Below are positions 34,925 through 44,163 of a DNA stretch of 64,000 nucleotides, in pieces; the stretch's first letter is position 1; each line of letters starts with the position of its first letter. The DNA lies in NCBI RefSeq assembly GCF_020622065.1, contig NZ_JAHRYQ010000001.1, positions 1,054,001-1,118,000 on the forward strand. The letters are read 5' to 3'. The position numbers and the translations under genes were made by a program. The DNA comes from Geothrix sp. (lineage in GTDB: Bacteria; Acidobacteriota; Holophagae; Holophagales; Holophagaceae). The notes beneath the pieces were generated by a model. It did no database searches. It had not been told where the DNA came from and saw nothing but the letters and a program-made list of their open reading frames with translations.

Positions 34925-36082
34925 TCAGCCCTCCTTCTTGTCCTGGCGCCGTTTGAGGGAGCGCCGGAGGACGATGGCGAAGTGCACGAGCAGGCCCAGG
35001 GAGACCAGCACGCAGGACACATACGGGAGCAGCCAGCCGGGATTTTCAACCACGGAAAGGACCGAGAGCGTGTCGTTCTTGCCGAAGCTCGCCTGGTAGA
35101 AGGTCTTGCCCTCGTACCGAAGCGGCTGGTTCATGTAGATGAGCACCTCGCGGGACTCGTTCTGGGCGGGATTCACCACCTGGACGAGGCTCGAGAAGTT
35201 CTTGGGGATGTCCGTTCCGGGATAGACATCGTGCCGGAACTGCTTGAGCGTGAAGGCGTAGGGCAGATACTGGCGGCGCAGGCGCATGGTCAGCGCGTAG
35301 GTGCGGCCCTCATGGGTGAAGGTCTGCGGCTGGCCGATGGCCACGGAGGCCAGCCAGGTGCCATAGCTCCGGCCGCCGGCGACGGGTTCCACGACGACCG
35401 AGGTCTGGTTCATGTCGTTGTCGGCCGTGACCGTGGGGCGCTCCACAATGGCCACGCCCTGGCCCACGCCGGCCGTGGCCAGGGCGGGGGAACCGGGCGG
35501 CAGGTTGCTCAGCTCCGCGTTGGGATAGAAGCGCTTCACATTCAGGGTGATGGGCGTGCCGGGGACGGGGATCGAGGCACGGCGCGACAGCAGCGTGTCG
35601 GGGACGGAATAGACCTCGTCGAAGGCGGGATCGGTGACATCGATGACGGCCAGTTCCACATTCTTGTAGCTCTGGACATAGTTGACCGTCTGACCCACCT
35701 CGATGGACATGTTGGTGTCCACCTGCATCATGCCGGCCACGAATTCGCCCGCGAAGAGGATGACCAGGCCCGAGTGGACGAGCCACATGCCGGCCTTGGT
35801 CCAGGAGCGCTGGATGTCGAGCGTCTTGGCGATGAGGTTGAGGGTGAGGAGGAGGCCCACGAGCGCGGCGCCCGGGAACACCGGCAGGGGGAAGGGCAGG
35901 GCCGGGAACTGGCGCCACACGAAGAAGCTGCGCATGTAGGCGTTCACGGCGCCCGCGGTGCCCATCTCCACCTGGGCCAGGGTGCAGAGCACCACCAGCG
36001 CCATGAGGAGGGCCAGGAGGACGATGGTGAGCTGGAAGGACTTCAGGAATTTCCAGAGGCGGGTGGCGAGTGTCTTAATCAA
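34925..36082 (-). CDS. resB: Cytochrome c biogenesis protein ResB
   Basis: Partner of CcsA in System II. About 385 residues from a TTG at 36082 (LIKTLATRLWKFLKSFQLT), with GGAG ten bases upstream. The frame is open to 36148, but that would run back over the lipoprotein gene. The TTG overlaps the last codons and TAA of the lipoprotein gene in another frame. Three N-terminal membrane segments (LTIVLLALLMALVVLCTL; VGLLLTLNLI; GLVILFAGEFVAGM), a large extracytoplasmic domain and a C-terminal segment near 355-375 match ResB topology. The typical HSGLVILFAGE motif is present. Confidence 0.9.
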   Translation of the reverse strand: MIKTLATRLWKFLKSFQLTIVLLALLMALVVLCTLAQVEMGTAGAVNAYMRSFFVWRQFPALPFPLPVFPGAALVGLLLTLNLIAKTLDIQRSWTKAGMWLVHSGLVILFAGEFVAGMMQVDTNMSIEVGQTVNYVQSYKNVELAVIDVTDPAFDEVYSVPDTLLSRRASIPVPGTPITLNVKRFYPNAELSNLPPGSPALATAGVGQGVAIVERPTVTADNDMNQTSVVVEPVAGGRSYGTWLASVAIGQPQTFTHEGRTYALTMRLRRQYLPYAFTLKQFRHDVYPGTDIPKNFSSLVQVVNPAQNESREVLIYMNQPLRYEGKTFYQASFGKNDTLSVLSVVENPGWLLPYVSCVLVSLGLLVHFAIVLRRSLKRRQDKKEG

Positions 36083-36731
36083 GGCGGAGGCTCTCCAGGA
36101 TGCGCATGAAGTCAGGCTTGGCCTTCGCCGCGGCGGCGGCGTCCCCACTCATCTTCAGGAACCAGGTGTTCCCGTCGGGCGTGGAGATCAGACCGGCCAC
36201 CAGACGGCTCTTGGTGCCGTCGTTGGTGAAGTCGTAGAGGTTCACGGCGCCAGCCTTGGTCTTGAGCACCACGCGGGCGGCAGCCAGGGCCTGCTCGTCG
36301 ATCGGGGGCAGGGTGATCTGGCCGCGCCACCGGTTCACATTGGCCAGCTCGCCGCCCGCCGGACCCGGCAGGACCACCACGGTGGCCTCCAGACGACCGG
36401 CGACGGGGGTCTTGAAGGTGGCGAAGCGCATGCCGTCGCCGGGCAGCTCGCTCCAGCCCTTGGGGAGGGACCACTTCAGCGGCCCCCGGGCCGAGGCGGC
36501 GGGACCGGCGGGCTCAGGACCGGCCGCCTGGGGCGGCATGGTCTCCTCGGCGTGTCCCGGATGGTCCGGGTGGGGCGCGGCGGTCTCCTTGGGCACCCGG
36601 AAGTGGGAGACCCCGTCCGGGCGGCAGCCCAGGGTCAGGCCCAGCAGGCCGATCCCGACGAGGGCGCCCTTCAGCAGGGATGGATGGGGGTGGCGGGGGG
36701 GGGGTGGCAGGGTCGGCAAGGGGTTCCTCAT
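36075..36731 (-). CDS. Putative lipoprotein beside the cytochrome c genes
   Basis: A 218-residue protein with a basic, proline-rich N-terminus, a hydrophobic stretch (GALVGIGLLGLTLG) and a lipobox-like LGC near residue 37, so probably a lipoprotein. A Pro/Ala/His-rich linker follows. The C-terminal domain (about 85-218) contains LPKGWSELPG, NVNRWRGQITLPPI and ISTPDGNTWFLKMSG, a pattern seen in uncharacterised outer-surface proteins. No function is recognised. It overlaps the resB start and is translated just before it, so a role in cytochrome assembly or export is possible. Confidence 0.75.
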   Translation of the reverse strand: MRNPLPTLPPPPRHPHPSLLKGALVGIGLLGLTLGCRPDGVSHFRVPKETAAPHPDHPGHAEETMPPQAAGPEPAGPAASARGPLKWSLPKGWSELPGDGMRFATFKTPVAGRLEATVVVLPGPAGGELANVNRWRGQITLPPIDEQALAAARVVLKTKAGAVNLYDFTNDGTKSRLVAGLISTPDGNTWFLKMSGDAAAAAKAKPDFMRILESLRLD

Positions 36732-36788
36732 GGACTTTTCAGAATAACGGACCTGTCCATGCTCAGACAGTAAACAAACGGCAAATGG

Positions 36789-37034
36789 TCATAGTCCGAA
36801 GGGTTTAACCGCATCATCGATGAGCCGGGCCAGGCGGTGGTCCAGGTCGGTGATGCCGTTCGCATCGTGGGTGGTGAGGGCGATGCGGACATAGCCCCAG
36901 CCGAAGGCGATGTCGGGATGGTGGTTCAGTCCCTCGGCGGGCCCCACCACCGCACCAACCAGGTGGTAGGCCGTGAGGAAATCCGGGGTCTTGAAGGTCC
37001 GCACCAGGCTTCCGTTCTCTTCGGTCCAGCTCAT
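36789..37034 (-). CDS. phhB: Pterin-4a-carbinolamine dehydratase
   Basis: Regenerates the tetrahydropterin cofactor of phenylalanine hydroxylase. 81 residues, slightly shorter than usual (about 95-115). The active-site region is present as AEGLNHHPDIAFGWGYVRIALTTHD, with the two histidines and the aspartate. The N-terminus lacks the longer first helix. Its ATG overlaps the phhA TGA by four bases, so expression is coupled to the enzyme that uses its product. Confidence 0.93.
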   Translation of the reverse strand: MSWTEENGSLVRTFKTPDFLTAYHLVGAVVGPAEGLNHHPDIAFGWGYVRIALTTHDANGITDLDHRLARLIDDAVKPFGL

Positions 37035-38629
37035 GCCATCGCCTCCAGTTCCGACAGTTCAGCCTGCAGCAGCCACTCGGCGGGATGCCTCCGGACCTGG
37101 TCGGCCAGGGCCCGCAGGCCTGGGCCATCCCGCCGGCCACCTTCCCTCAATGCCCGGACCTCGAGGTAAAGTTCCGCAACTTCCGCCGGAAGGGACTCGG
37201 CCTTGCGGGTCCGGGCCTGGGCCTCGGCCTCTCCCTCCGAAAAGGCCCCCTGATCGCCGAACCAGCGATCCCAGGAACCCGGATCCGCCGGCCCCCCCGC
37301 CACCGAGGGCAGGCCTTCGCTGAGGAAGAGCAGGGCCCAGCTGGGCAGGTCCAGGGGGCGGCCATCCAGGTGGCCCCGCAGGTCGATCACCTCGTGCCCG
37401 TCCACGCGGAAGCCCGAGAGGGCGAGCCCGGAAGGCAGCTCCAGGCTGAAGGCTCCGCGCGGGGGCAAGGCGCCCCGTCCGAAGGCCACCAGGGCCTCGC
37501 CCGCCCAAGGCGGGCCTTCCGCTGCGCCGCGCCGGGACAGCAGCACCGGGCCCTCGATCCGGGCCAGGGCCGTGGAGAGTCCCGGGGCCACCGGACCGCG
37601 GGCCACGATCTGCCCCGTCACGCGACCCGTCAATTCGAGGCCATCTGCCAGCTGGAGGTGGTTCACGGTGCGGGCCCGCAGGGCCTCTGCCAATCCGTGA
37701 TCCCCGCCCCGCCGCCAGCTCAGGGTGGCCTCGAAGGCCTCGAGCACATCGAAGAGGTGGTCGAAGTCCCGGGCCACGAAGAGCTGGGGTTGCATGCGCG
37801 TGATGTCGTACTCGGCATCGACGCAGGCCAGGCTGAGGGGCACCCGCTTCACCGTGTCCGTGAGGCAATGGACCGCTTCGCCCAGGCTGCTGAGGAGCCC
37901 GGCTCCGTAAAGCTTCGGGTCATCGAGGTCGCCCACCAGGCCGTACTCGGCGGTCCACCAGTAGAGGCGGCTCGCCTTGGTGCTTTCGCTCTCGTAACGC
38001 CGGCTGGCGGCCGCCGCGCGCAACCGTGCCTCCGCCAGCTGCGTTTCCTCCTCGGTGGCGGAGGGATCCTCCTTCACCACGCTGAGATGACGGATGGCCT
38101 CGTAGACCGCCTGGTCCTCCACCGAGGCGATGGCACGGAAGCCCGCCTCGCCGCAGCGCTTCAGGTAGTCGGCGTAGCGGCGGTCCGCCAGGATGGGCGC
38201 GTGCCCCGCGCTCTCATGGACGATGTCCGGGGCCGGCGTGTATTCGATGTGCTCGTGGCTGCGGATGTCCGCGGCGATGGCCAGCACCCCCAGGGACTGC
38301 AGCTCCGTGAACACCGCCGGGGGGATGAAGCCGCGCACGCCCACGGCCGACCAGCCCAGCGCCTCCAGCTTCCCGTTCATCTCGTCGAGGCTGGGGATCG
38401 CCTCGAGACCGATGCCCGTGGCGGCCAGGCCGCATAGGTAGCTCGCATGGGCGGTGTGCTTCAGGCGGTCCGTCAGCCGGTGGAGGATGTGCCGCCACAC
38501 GGCATGGTCCCTGGGTGTGTAGGCTCCGTGGTCCTGATCCACCACATAGCGGCGGAGGTGGGCCGGCAGCCGGTCGATGGCTCGCCGGGTGGGACTGGGT
38601 GTCAGGGGATGGGCCGAGGGGAGGGTCAA
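37031..38629 (-). CDS. phhA: Phenylalanine 4-monooxygenase, long form
   Basis: Tetrahydropterin-dependent hydroxylation of phenylalanine to tyrosine. 532 residues, about twice the proteobacterial enzyme. The catalytic domain (about 25-320) has the iron ligands His138 and His143 in HESAGH and Glu228 in YWWTAEYGL. The C-terminal 200 residues are an extra domain of unknown role, as in long bacteroidete-type enzymes. The start is a TTG with GGAG six bases upstream; no ATG is available before residue 84. An AT-rich stretch (about 38679-38712) just upstream is the likely promoter. Confidence 0.93.
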   Translation of the reverse strand: MTLPSAHPLTPSPTRRAIDRLPAHLRRYVVDQDHGAYTPRDHAVWRHILHRLTDRLKHTAHASYLCGLAATGIGLEAIPSLDEMNGKLEALGWSAVGVRGFIPPAVFTELQSLGVLAIAADIRSHEHIEYTPAPDIVHESAGHAPILADRRYADYLKRCGEAGFRAIASVEDQAVYEAIRHLSVVKEDPSATEEETQLAEARLRAAAASRRYESESTKASRLYWWTAEYGLVGDLDDPKLYGAGLLSSLGEAVHCLTDTVKRVPLSLACVDAEYDITRMQPQLFVARDFDHLFDVLEAFEATLSWRRGGDHGLAEALRARTVNHLQLADGLELTGRVTGQIVARGPVAPGLSTALARIEGPVLLSRRGAAEGPPWAGEALVAFGRGALPPRGAFSLELPSGLALSGFRVDGHEVIDLRGHLDGRPLDLPSWALLFLSEGLPSVAGGPADPGSWDRWFGDQGAFSEGEAEAQARTRKAESLPAEVAELYLEVRALREGGRRDGPGLRALADQVRRHPAEWLLQAELSELEAMA

Positions 38630-38678
38630 ACCGCGCTCCGGGAACCCCCCAAGCCTAGTGTCAGAACAGATAGGCGGA

Positions 38679-38712
38679 AATTAAATAAATAATGAACCAT
38701 TCGTCGAATTAT
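38679..38712 (-). promoter_or_regulatory. AT-rich promoter region of phhA
   Basis: A 34-base AT-rich patch in GC-rich surroundings, between the end of the LysR gene and phhA. On the minus strand it has a TTTAAT (plus 38680-38685) that could serve as -10. An odd palindrome ATTCG-T-CGAAT lies at 38699-38709. It may be the target of the LysR protein encoded upstream. No clear -35 is seen. Confidence 0.35.
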
Positions 38713-39629
38713 CGTCGTTTGCGAAGGTGGGCGGCCAGGGCCTTCAGACAGGCCTCGGCCGCGGCGGACGCCCCGCCCGAGGGCCAGAGCGCCACCACTT
38801 CCACCGCCTGGGCCTTCCGCTCCTTCAGCGGCCAGATATGGAGATCCGCGGGGAAGGGCCCCAGGGCCCGGAGATCCGGGGCGATGGCGCAGGCCCGGAA
38901 GGCCCGCAGGGTCGGATAGAGCTGGAGGAAATTCTCCACCCGGGCCGCTTCCCGCACCTGGATCCCGGCCCCTGCAAAGCGCGCCGAGTTGGCGCCGCCG
39001 TAGGGATCGTCCCTCAGCCAATCCACGAAGGGCTTGTCGGCCAGGTCCTTCACCCGGAGGAAGCCCGCCCCGGGAGCCAGCCCGCACCCCAGCCCGCAGC
39101 CGGGCGCGGCCAGCACCACGAAGGGCAGGCGGGCGAGCACGCGGTATTCCACCCCCCGGTGGGGCGGCAGAGGTGTGAAGCCCAGGGCCAGGTCCAGCTG
39201 GCGCGTCTGGATCTGGCGCACCAGCTCGTGGGCGCCACCGAAGGCCGCCTCCAACTTGAGGCCCGTGCGCGCGGCGGCCTGGGCCAGCGGCTCCATCAGC
39301 AGGGCGGAGAGGGTGGGGTTCAGGCCCAGGCGCAGCCCGGGTTCCGGCGAGGCGAGATCCCGCAGGCGCTTCAGGTCCAGCTGATGGAAGGAGGCCTGGG
39401 CGCCGGCAAAGAGGCGCTCCCCCCGCGGGGTGAGGCTCAGGCGGCGGCCCGGCCCGCGCTCCACCAAGGTCTCGCCCTCGGCGAGGGTCTCCTCCAGGGC
39501 GCGGAGGTGTTCGCTCACCACCGAGCGAGCCACACTCAGATGCTGGGCCGCGGCCTCGAGCGAGCCCGTCTCCACGACGGCCACGAAGGCCTCGAGCCAG
39601 GTGAGGTGCCGGGGAAGTTTGCGGGGCAT
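38709..39629 (-). CDS. LysR-family transcriptional regulator
   Basis: A 306-residue LysR-type protein. The helix-turn-helix is at about residues 8-65 (GSLEAAAQHLSVARSVVSEHLRALEE), with serine-valine in place of the more common proline-alanine at the recognition helix. The effector domain follows from about 95. It is encoded 80 bases upstream of phhA on the same strand and 31 bases from the divergent rRNA/tRNA methyltransferase gene, so control of phhA-phhB is plausible. Confidence 0.88.
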   Translation of the reverse strand: MPRKLPRHLTWLEAFVAVVETGSLEAAAQHLSVARSVVSEHLRALEETLAEGETLVERGPGRRLSLTPRGERLFAGAQASFHQLDLKRLRDLASPEPGLRLGLNPTLSALLMEPLAQAAARTGLKLEAAFGGAHELVRQIQTRQLDLALGFTPLPPHRGVEYRVLARLPFVVLAAPGCGLGCGLAPGAGFLRVKDLADKPFVDWLRDDPYGGANSARFAGAGIQVREAARVENFLQLYPTLRAFRACAIAPDLRALGPFPADLHIWPLKERKAQAVEVVALWPSGGASAAAEACLKALAAHLRKRR

Positions 39630-39660
39630 GGCACCAGCCTACCGCCTGTAACCTGATCCC

Positions 39661-40470
39661 ATGCCGGCCTTCGACCCCTGGGACCCCTACCGCGACCTGC
39701 GTTTCGCCGGCACGCGGGAGCACCCGGATTACGGGACCTGCTTCATCGCGGAGGGCCGGATCCTGGTGGAGGACCTGCTGGAGGCGGGCCGCGCCGGGCG
39801 CCTGAAGGTCATCTCCGTGGCCGCCACCACCTCGGCAGCGGCAGAGCTTCGCGACCGCCTTCCGGCCGGCACGGACCTGCTGACGATGGAACCCGCGGCC
39901 CTGTCGGAGCTGGCGGGCTTTCCCTTCCACCGCGGCCTCATGGCCTGCGCCCAGGTGCCCGCACCGCCGCCGGCCCCGGCCCTGCGCGCCGCCCGCCGCC
40001 TGCTGGTGCTGCCCCGCCTCTATGACAGCGAGAACCTGGGGCTGCTGCTGCGTAGCGCCGCGGCCCTGGGCCTGGATGGCGTGCTGGCGGGGCCGGGGCC
40101 GGGCCAGTGGACCCGGCGCACCGTGCGCGTCTCCATGGGCGCCGTGTGGCGCATCCCCGTGTGGCGGGCAGAGGATCCCTGGGCGCTCCTGGCGGATTGG
40201 AAGGCGGCGGAACCCGGCTCGGAAGCCGTGGCCGCCGCGCTCACGCCGGGGGCGGAGGAGGCGCATGCCTGGCGGCCGGCCCCCCGCTGTGCCCTGGTGA
40301 TGGGTCCGGAGGACACGGGCCTGGATGCCCGCCAGCTGGCCTGCTGCGACCGTGCGGTGGCCATCCCCATGGCGTCGGGCATGGACAGCCTCAATGTCGC
40401 CGCCGCCGGCGCGATCCTGATGTTCCAGATGGCGGGATCCGGCTTCACTGGTAGCAGACGGACACCTTGA
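39661..40470 (+). CDS. SpoU/TrmH-family RNA methyltransferase
   Basis: A 269-residue SPOUT 2'-O-ribose methyltransferase. An N-terminal substrate-binding domain (1-100, with CFIAEGRILVEDLLEAG) is followed by the catalytic domain. That domain has the three family motifs: DSENLGLLLRSAAALG, LVMGPEDTGLD and IPMASGMDSLNVAAAGAI. Of the RlmB/TsnR type; the target nucleotide cannot be told. The last 26 bases overlap the end of the convergent pilus tip gene. Confidence 0.9.
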   Translation: MPAFDPWDPYRDLRFAGTREHPDYGTCFIAEGRILVEDLLEAGRAGRLKVISVAATTSAAAELRDRLPAGTDLLTMEPAALSELAGFPFHRGLMACAQVPAPPPAPALRAARRLLVLPRLYDSENLGLLLRSAAALGLDGVLAGPGPGQWTRRTVRVSMGAVWRIPVWRAEDPWALLADWKAAEPGSEAVAAALTPGAEEAHAWRPAPRCALVMGPEDTGLDARQLACCDRAVAIPMASGMDSLNVAAAGAILMFQMAGSGFTGSRRTP

Positions 40471-41356
40471 ACAGCCCGCGGTAGAGCCCGCTCGCCTGTC
40501 CGGGCGGCACCACCAGGCTGGCACCCACCCGGAAGGGCACCGTGCCCGTCGGAAGGGCGCCCTGGACCGGCAGGTCGCAGACGAATTCACGGACTTCCAG
40601 AGGTGCGCCGGGCCCCGTCAGCAACATCCGGGTGGGCAGCTGCAGGTTGTAGCCCGAGCCTGGAGGGCCCGACAGGAGGAAGGCCGCGGGCCGGGGATTG
40701 CCGCGGACCAGACGCGGTCCCCCAGCGGGGGTGCTCCGGTGTGAGCCATCCGGGGCGATGCTGAAGGTGCCCTCGGTGGAGCCTGGCAGCAGGCTCCCGA
40801 AGTCCAGGGGGCTCCCGTTGCTCAGCTTGAGGACAGGGCGCAGGTAGGCACGAATGCCGAAGGCTTGCCGCGCCACCCGGGGTTCCGGGCTCCCCTGCAC
40901 CCGCATCTCCAGAATCACCTGCTCGAGGGCGTAGGGGCCTTCGGGCGTGCCGGCCTGGATGTCGAGTTTGGCGCCGAGCCGTAGTTCCGCCTGACCCTGG
41001 GCATCGAAGGTTCCCTCCAGGCTGGGGAAGGACGGGAAGAACGACTCCACATGGATCTGCCCGCCCCGCGGTCCAGCGAGCAGCGGTTTCGGCGGATCCA
41101 GCCGCAGGAAGAACCGGGCCCGGGGTGGACCTGACAGCTGGAACCGGGCCTCCTGGCTGGTCGGCCGGAGGATGGGGCTGAGGCCGGGGCTCAAGGCGAT
41201 CCGCACCCCTTCGTGGGTGAGGGTGATCATGCCGCCCCGGTCCGCCACCTGGAGGCCGCCGAAGTGCATGTCCTGCACCAGCCGGATGGCCGGATCCTGG
41301 GCCTGGGCCAGCACCGAGGACAGGGCGAGGGTGAGCAGGATGGGCCGGGTGAACAT
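40445..41356 (-). CDS. Two-domain DUF4402 protein, likely pilus tip subunit
   Basis: A 303-residue secreted protein with a signal peptide (RPILLTLALSSVLAQA). It holds two copies of a DUF4402-like pilin fold, about residues 24-155 and 175-303. The second copy is clear: LDFGSLLPGSTEG, a FLLSGPPGSGYNL strand pair, FRVGASLVVPPGQASG and the closing YRGLFKVSVCYQ. The first copy is more diverged (HFGGLQVADRGG, RFQLSGPP, RLGAKLDIQAGTPEG). A two-domain subunit encoded last after usher and chaperone recalls the tip adhesin CsuE of archaic chaperone-usher pili. AAAGGAG lies six bases before the ATG. Confidence 0.75.
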   Translation of the reverse strand: MFTRPILLTLALSSVLAQAQDPAIRLVQDMHFGGLQVADRGGMITLTHEGVRIALSPGLSPILRPTSQEARFQLSGPPRARFFLRLDPPKPLLAGPRGGQIHVESFFPSFPSLEGTFDAQGQAELRLGAKLDIQAGTPEGPYALEQVILEMRVQGSPEPRVARQAFGIRAYLRPVLKLSNGSPLDFGSLLPGSTEGTFSIAPDGSHRSTPAGGPRLVRGNPRPAAFLLSGPPGSGYNLQLPTRMLLTGPGAPLEVREFVCDLPVQGALPTGTVPFRVGASLVVPPGQASGLYRGLFKVSVCYQ

Positions 41357-41392
41357 GGCAGCTCCTTTCCAGGTGGGTCGGGGTCGAACGGA

Positions 41393-44161
41393 TCAGGGCT
41401 TTCGGGGAGGAGGGTCCTCCCGGGCGGGCGGGACGGGCAGTGCTTCGGCGGGCCCTTCTTCCACCACCAGGTCGAGGCCTTCGAGGAAGCTCTTCTTCGC
41501 ATCGATGTGGATGGGGCGCGAAGGTGCGTGCGTCAAGCCCAGGCGGCGGACCTCCTCGGGCGTGATGCGAAGCACATAGTCACCGGGCGGGAGGTCACGG
41601 AACTCGAAGAAGCCGTCGTAGGCGCTCCGCTTCGTCTTGAGGGAGGTGCCGGCGGGCGTGATGATCTCCAGTTCGAGCCCCGGCAGCTCCTCGGTCTTGC
41701 CGGCCTTGCGGAGCCGGGTGGTGCCGCTCACCTCGCCCATGATGGTGATGGGGTAGTCCACGGTCATGACCTTGCCGGGCCTGGGGAGAATCCGATAGGA
41801 AGCGAGGGTCGGCCGCATGGAGGCATCCTCCAGGGTGCCTTCGTCCACCTGGAAGGCCAGATCCTGGCTCCTGCCCACATGGGAGTACAACGCGACCTTG
41901 GGATCGGGCCGCCGTTCCGGCAGTTCGCTCCCACCCACCTTGAACCGGACATCCTCGAGGGTGCGTTCGCCGGGATCTCGCCGCCCATTCAAGTTCTCGT
42001 CCATGAAGGCGGAGGCCGAGACGGCTCCCATGGACGACATGGCGCGGGCATCCATGAAGCCTTTGCCCGTCCGTGGTTCGCGTCCGAAGGAGGCCGACAG
42101 GCGCAGGCCGGCGGTATAGCCCGTGGCCCGGGCGTAGCTGGCATCGACCCCGTAGGCGATGCGCCCCGTCATTTTGGTGACGCTGGCGTTGATCGCCGTG
42201 TCGCGCAGGGATCCGTTGCTCCCCTGCAGGGTCACCCGGTAGAGCATCCCTTCTCCGTGGCGGTAGTCCGCGCCCAGGCCCCAGCTCTGGAACCGCGTCC
42301 GGTTCTGCTCCCGGGCGAAGGTCACCGAACCCAGAAGGTTGAGGTTCTCGCCGAAGGAGGAGACGAAGACGCTCCCCTCGGTCCGGACGGACTCCTGGCC
42401 GGCGCGCAGGGAGCGGATGCGCGTGAGGATGGGCGAGATGCTGAGCCGGGAGAGGCTGGCCGTGACCTGGGCGCGATCGCTCTGGAAGGCGCTGTCGAGA
42501 AAGACCTGGCGCTGGTGCTGGAGGTAGAGGTTCAGCGGGAAGCTCTTGAGGGGAAGAGGCGCCGAGAAGTCCGCGAAGTCCTCGGTGCGGATCACTTCGC
42601 CGCGCTCCGAGATGCCGAGTTTGTAGAAGCCCCGACGGTACTCCGACCGCCTCAGGGTCATGGTGGAGTAGCCGATGCCGGTCATCAGGATGCCCTCGGC
42701 GGCCAGTCCCTTGGACTCGGTTCCATCCGTCTTCTCAGCCTGGTCCTGGGCTCCGTTCAGCTGCAGGGACAGGAAGGGCAGGATCGCCCGGAGTCCCAGC
42801 ACGCTGTAGTCGTGCGTGCCGGTGGAGACGGCCATGCGGCTGAAGCCCGATTTCACGGAGAACATGGTGGACAGTCCATATTCGGCCTCGGCCAGCAGGG
42901 CCGTCCGGTGGGTCGGATCCAGCAGGATGGGCTGGGCACTCGGGTCGAGGCTCACCAGGGGGTAGGTGAGGTACGACGCTCGCGGCCGCCAACCCGCCGC
43001 GCGGTAGTAGAAGGTCCCCGGAGGCGGTTGCTCCTGCGCGATGTCCAGGCGGTAGTTCCGTTCCGTGCGCTGGCCGAGCGGGCCATGGAAGACCAGCCGG
43101 AATTGGTTCAGCCCGAACCGCATCGGCACATCCATGAATTCGTACTGGCCATCGGCCCGGGACCGCTGGAACGATACCAGGCTGCCGTTCTGGTACAACT
43201 CCACCGTCCAGCCCTCCGGCAGGGGCCCCCGGAAGGTCCGGGCGGCGAAGGTGGCGCGGTACGAGGTGGGGTAGTTGTCCACGAGCACCCCGCGTCCGGA
43301 GGGCAGGGAGCCGGCCAGTTCCAGCGAGGGGGTGGGGATGTCCACCAGGGCGACATGCCTGGCGTGGAGGGGCCCCAGCAGGCCGCCCGAGGGGTCGTCC
43401 CGGGACAGCGTCCCGCGGCTCGAATTGAAGGAGCCGTTCGCGTCCCGGGTGAGGTAGATTTCGGAGCTCATCCAGAGCAGGTCGCCGCCGGTCATGACGG
43501 CGCCCTGGACCGGGGCGCCGGCCCCCCGCTGGGCTGTCCGCCAGGAGGCGCTGAGATCCACCATGGGGACATCGATGAAGGCATAGGGCGATGGATAGCG
43601 CGGCGCCTGGTTCGCCGGGTCAGTATCCGGCGCGAAGCCGAGCTTGCCGCCGTATCGCTTGTCGCGGTCCCAGGCGGCCTGGATCGGCAGGCGCTCCTTG
43701 GCCTTGATCTGGATGGCGGAGGCCCGCAGGTCGATCTCAAGTTCCAGGGGGAACCATGTCTGGAAGAGGCGGGCGTCCACATAGAGGTCGGACTTGAAGG
43801 CGCGCACCTGCGCAGCCTCGAAGGTCATGCGGCGACCCTCCACCTCCACCGTCCGGCCCGCGAGGTCCAGCGCAAAGCGCCGCCTGGGCGAGATGAAGAA
43901 GCCTGAGGCCTGCCCTTTCGCGCCCTGCACGGTGATGCCGAGGGACAGCAGCCGCGACAGTTCCCCCAGGGGGACGAGGGGGGCCGGCCGGGCCGGAAAG
44001 GCCAGGAGGCCGTCACCCAAGGGGGTCCGGTCGAGGTAGGGCTGCAGGATCATGGCGTCGGCCTCGTCCAGGGGGCCGTCTTTCCGTTCTTGCGCATCCA
44101 CCAGGGCGGCCGCGAGGAACACCGCCGCGGCCGCCCGGAGGAAACACCGATCTGGAGGCAT
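41393..44161 (-). CDS. Usher-like outer membrane protein
   Basis: A 922-residue protein with a signal peptide (cleavage near residue 24). An N-terminal beta domain (about 30-155) is followed by a long central region of amphipathic strands (about 195-760) as in an outer membrane barrel, with usher-like passages such as VDNYPTSYRATFAARTFRG and MRFGLNQFRLVFHG. A CarboxypepD_reg/SpaA-like domain (about 825-895, with AYDGFFEFRDLPPGDYVLRI) ends it. Probably exports and assembles the DUF4402 subunits. Sequence is far from FimD; the call leans on size, topology and context. ATG two bases after the chaperone stop. Confidence 0.75.
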   Translation of the reverse strand: MPPDRCFLRAAAAVFLAAALVDAQERKDGPLDEADAMILQPYLDRTPLGDGLLAFPARPAPLVPLGELSRLLSLGITVQGAKGQASGFFISPRRRFALDLAGRTVEVEGRRMTFEAAQVRAFKSDLYVDARLFQTWFPLELEIDLRASAIQIKAKERLPIQAAWDRDKRYGGKLGFAPDTDPANQAPRYPSPYAFIDVPMVDLSASWRTAQRGAGAPVQGAVMTGGDLLWMSSEIYLTRDANGSFNSSRGTLSRDDPSGGLLGPLHARHVALVDIPTPSLELAGSLPSGRGVLVDNYPTSYRATFAARTFRGPLPEGWTVELYQNGSLVSFQRSRADGQYEFMDVPMRFGLNQFRLVFHGPLGQRTERNYRLDIAQEQPPPGTFYYRAAGWRPRASYLTYPLVSLDPSAQPILLDPTHRTALLAEAEYGLSTMFSVKSGFSRMAVSTGTHDYSVLGLRAILPFLSLQLNGAQDQAEKTDGTESKGLAAEGILMTGIGYSTMTLRRSEYRRGFYKLGISERGEVIRTEDFADFSAPLPLKSFPLNLYLQHQRQVFLDSAFQSDRAQVTASLSRLSISPILTRIRSLRAGQESVRTEGSVFVSSFGENLNLLGSVTFAREQNRTRFQSWGLGADYRHGEGMLYRVTLQGSNGSLRDTAINASVTKMTGRIAYGVDASYARATGYTAGLRLSASFGREPRTGKGFMDARAMSSMGAVSASAFMDENLNGRRDPGERTLEDVRFKVGGSELPERRPDPKVALYSHVGRSQDLAFQVDEGTLEDASMRPTLASYRILPRPGKVMTVDYPITIMGEVSGTTRLRKAGKTEELPGLELEIITPAGTSLKTKRSAYDGFFEFRDLPPGDYVLRITPEEVRRLGLTHAPSRPIHIDAKKSFLEGLDLVVEEGPAEALPVPPAREDPPPRKP

Positions 44162-44163
44162 GT

